61,805 bases of DNA from Oscillospiraceae bacterium. GTDB lineage: Bacteria; Bacillota; Clostridia; Oscillospirales; SIG627. Below the pieces are notes generated by a model. The model was not told where the DNA came from and made no database searches. It saw only the letters and a list, made by a program, of their open reading frames with translations. Below, piece by piece: positions 61,794 to 61,805 of this stretch; position 1 is the first letter of the stretch, and each line of letters begins with the position of its first letter. The DNA is taken from assembly GCA_015063605.1 (NCBI GenBank), contig SVTV01000018.1:1-61805 (forward strand). The letters run 5' to 3'. Both the position numbers and the translations under genes were made by a program.

Positions 61794-61805
61794 AGGAGGT
61801 TCCGG

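Overview
The window looks like chromosome from an endospore-forming, Gram-positive Clostridia-type bacterium (Bacillota), probably a gut or other anaerobic lineage. The evidence is the neighbourhoods: spoIIGA-sigE, a YlmC/YmxH sporulation gene, a large-type SRP RNA directly upstream of dnaX-ebfC-recR, infC-rpmI-rplT with a leader terminator, a pyrophosphate-type phosphofructokinase, and many lipoprotein and S-layer-type genes. Nearly all recognisable promoters are sigma-A type with 17-bp spacers, and most ribosome binding sites read GAAAGGA rather than AGGAGG. No tRNA, 5S/16S/23S rRNA, transposase, phage gene or CRISPR array was seen.

Layout. 1-400: three tandem 85-87 bp repeats with a GC-rich hairpin. 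405-3843 (+): a GH123/DUF4091-like glycosidase and an ECF sigma factor with a 380-residue C-terminal extension. 3965-10143 (-): a DeoR regulator followed by an E2-E3-E1 2-oxoacid dehydrogenase operon in which E1 alpha and beta are fused. 10301-14081 (-): two tandem beta-helix lipoproteins and MnmM. 14344-26959 (+): spoIIGA, sigE, yqeG, an M24 peptidase, rqcH (apparent ACG start), tsaE, tsaB, rpiB, SRP RNA, dnaX, ebfC, recR, and a membrane protein that looks like a P-type ATPase without its catalytic residues. 27077-29537 (-): DUF378, DUF4097-type and HAAS/DUF1700-type envelope genes. 29869-42667 (+): a lipoprotein, ddl, murI, a DUF1934-like gene, luxS, an MBOAT-DHHW acetylation pair, a lipoprotein, comEC, PPi-PFK, then infC-rpmI-rplT. 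42850-43871 (-): a zinc-ribbon protein and efp. 44083-45742 (+): YlmC/YmxH and an SLH protein. 45809-54860 (-): a second MBOAT-DHHW pair, a DUF4358-like lipoprotein, then an operon of solute-binding-like lipoprotein, secreted coiled-coil protein, SpoIID-like protein and AI-2E family transporter. 55026-58343 (+): a highly expressed-looking solute-binding lipoprotein, cyclophilin and an XRE-TPR regulator. 58477-61669 (-): a LacI regulator and GH36 alpha-galactosidase, each with the same palindromic operator. The right edge holds repeated AT-rich motifs in front of a gene outside the window.

How the genes fit together. Much of the window is core housekeeping: tRNA modification, replication/repair, ribosome rescue, translation, peptidoglycan precursor supply and sporulation sigma control. 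The accessory part is mostly cell surface and carbohydrate: two O-acylation cassettes, several lipoproteins, beta-helix proteins, an SLH protein, and two glycosidases, one locally regulated by LacI. The most unusual items are the pseudo-P-type ATPase after recR, the long ECF sigma factor, the non-AUG starts of rqcH and infC, the duplicated MBOAT-DHHW cassette, and the uncharacterised SpoIID-like secretion operon.
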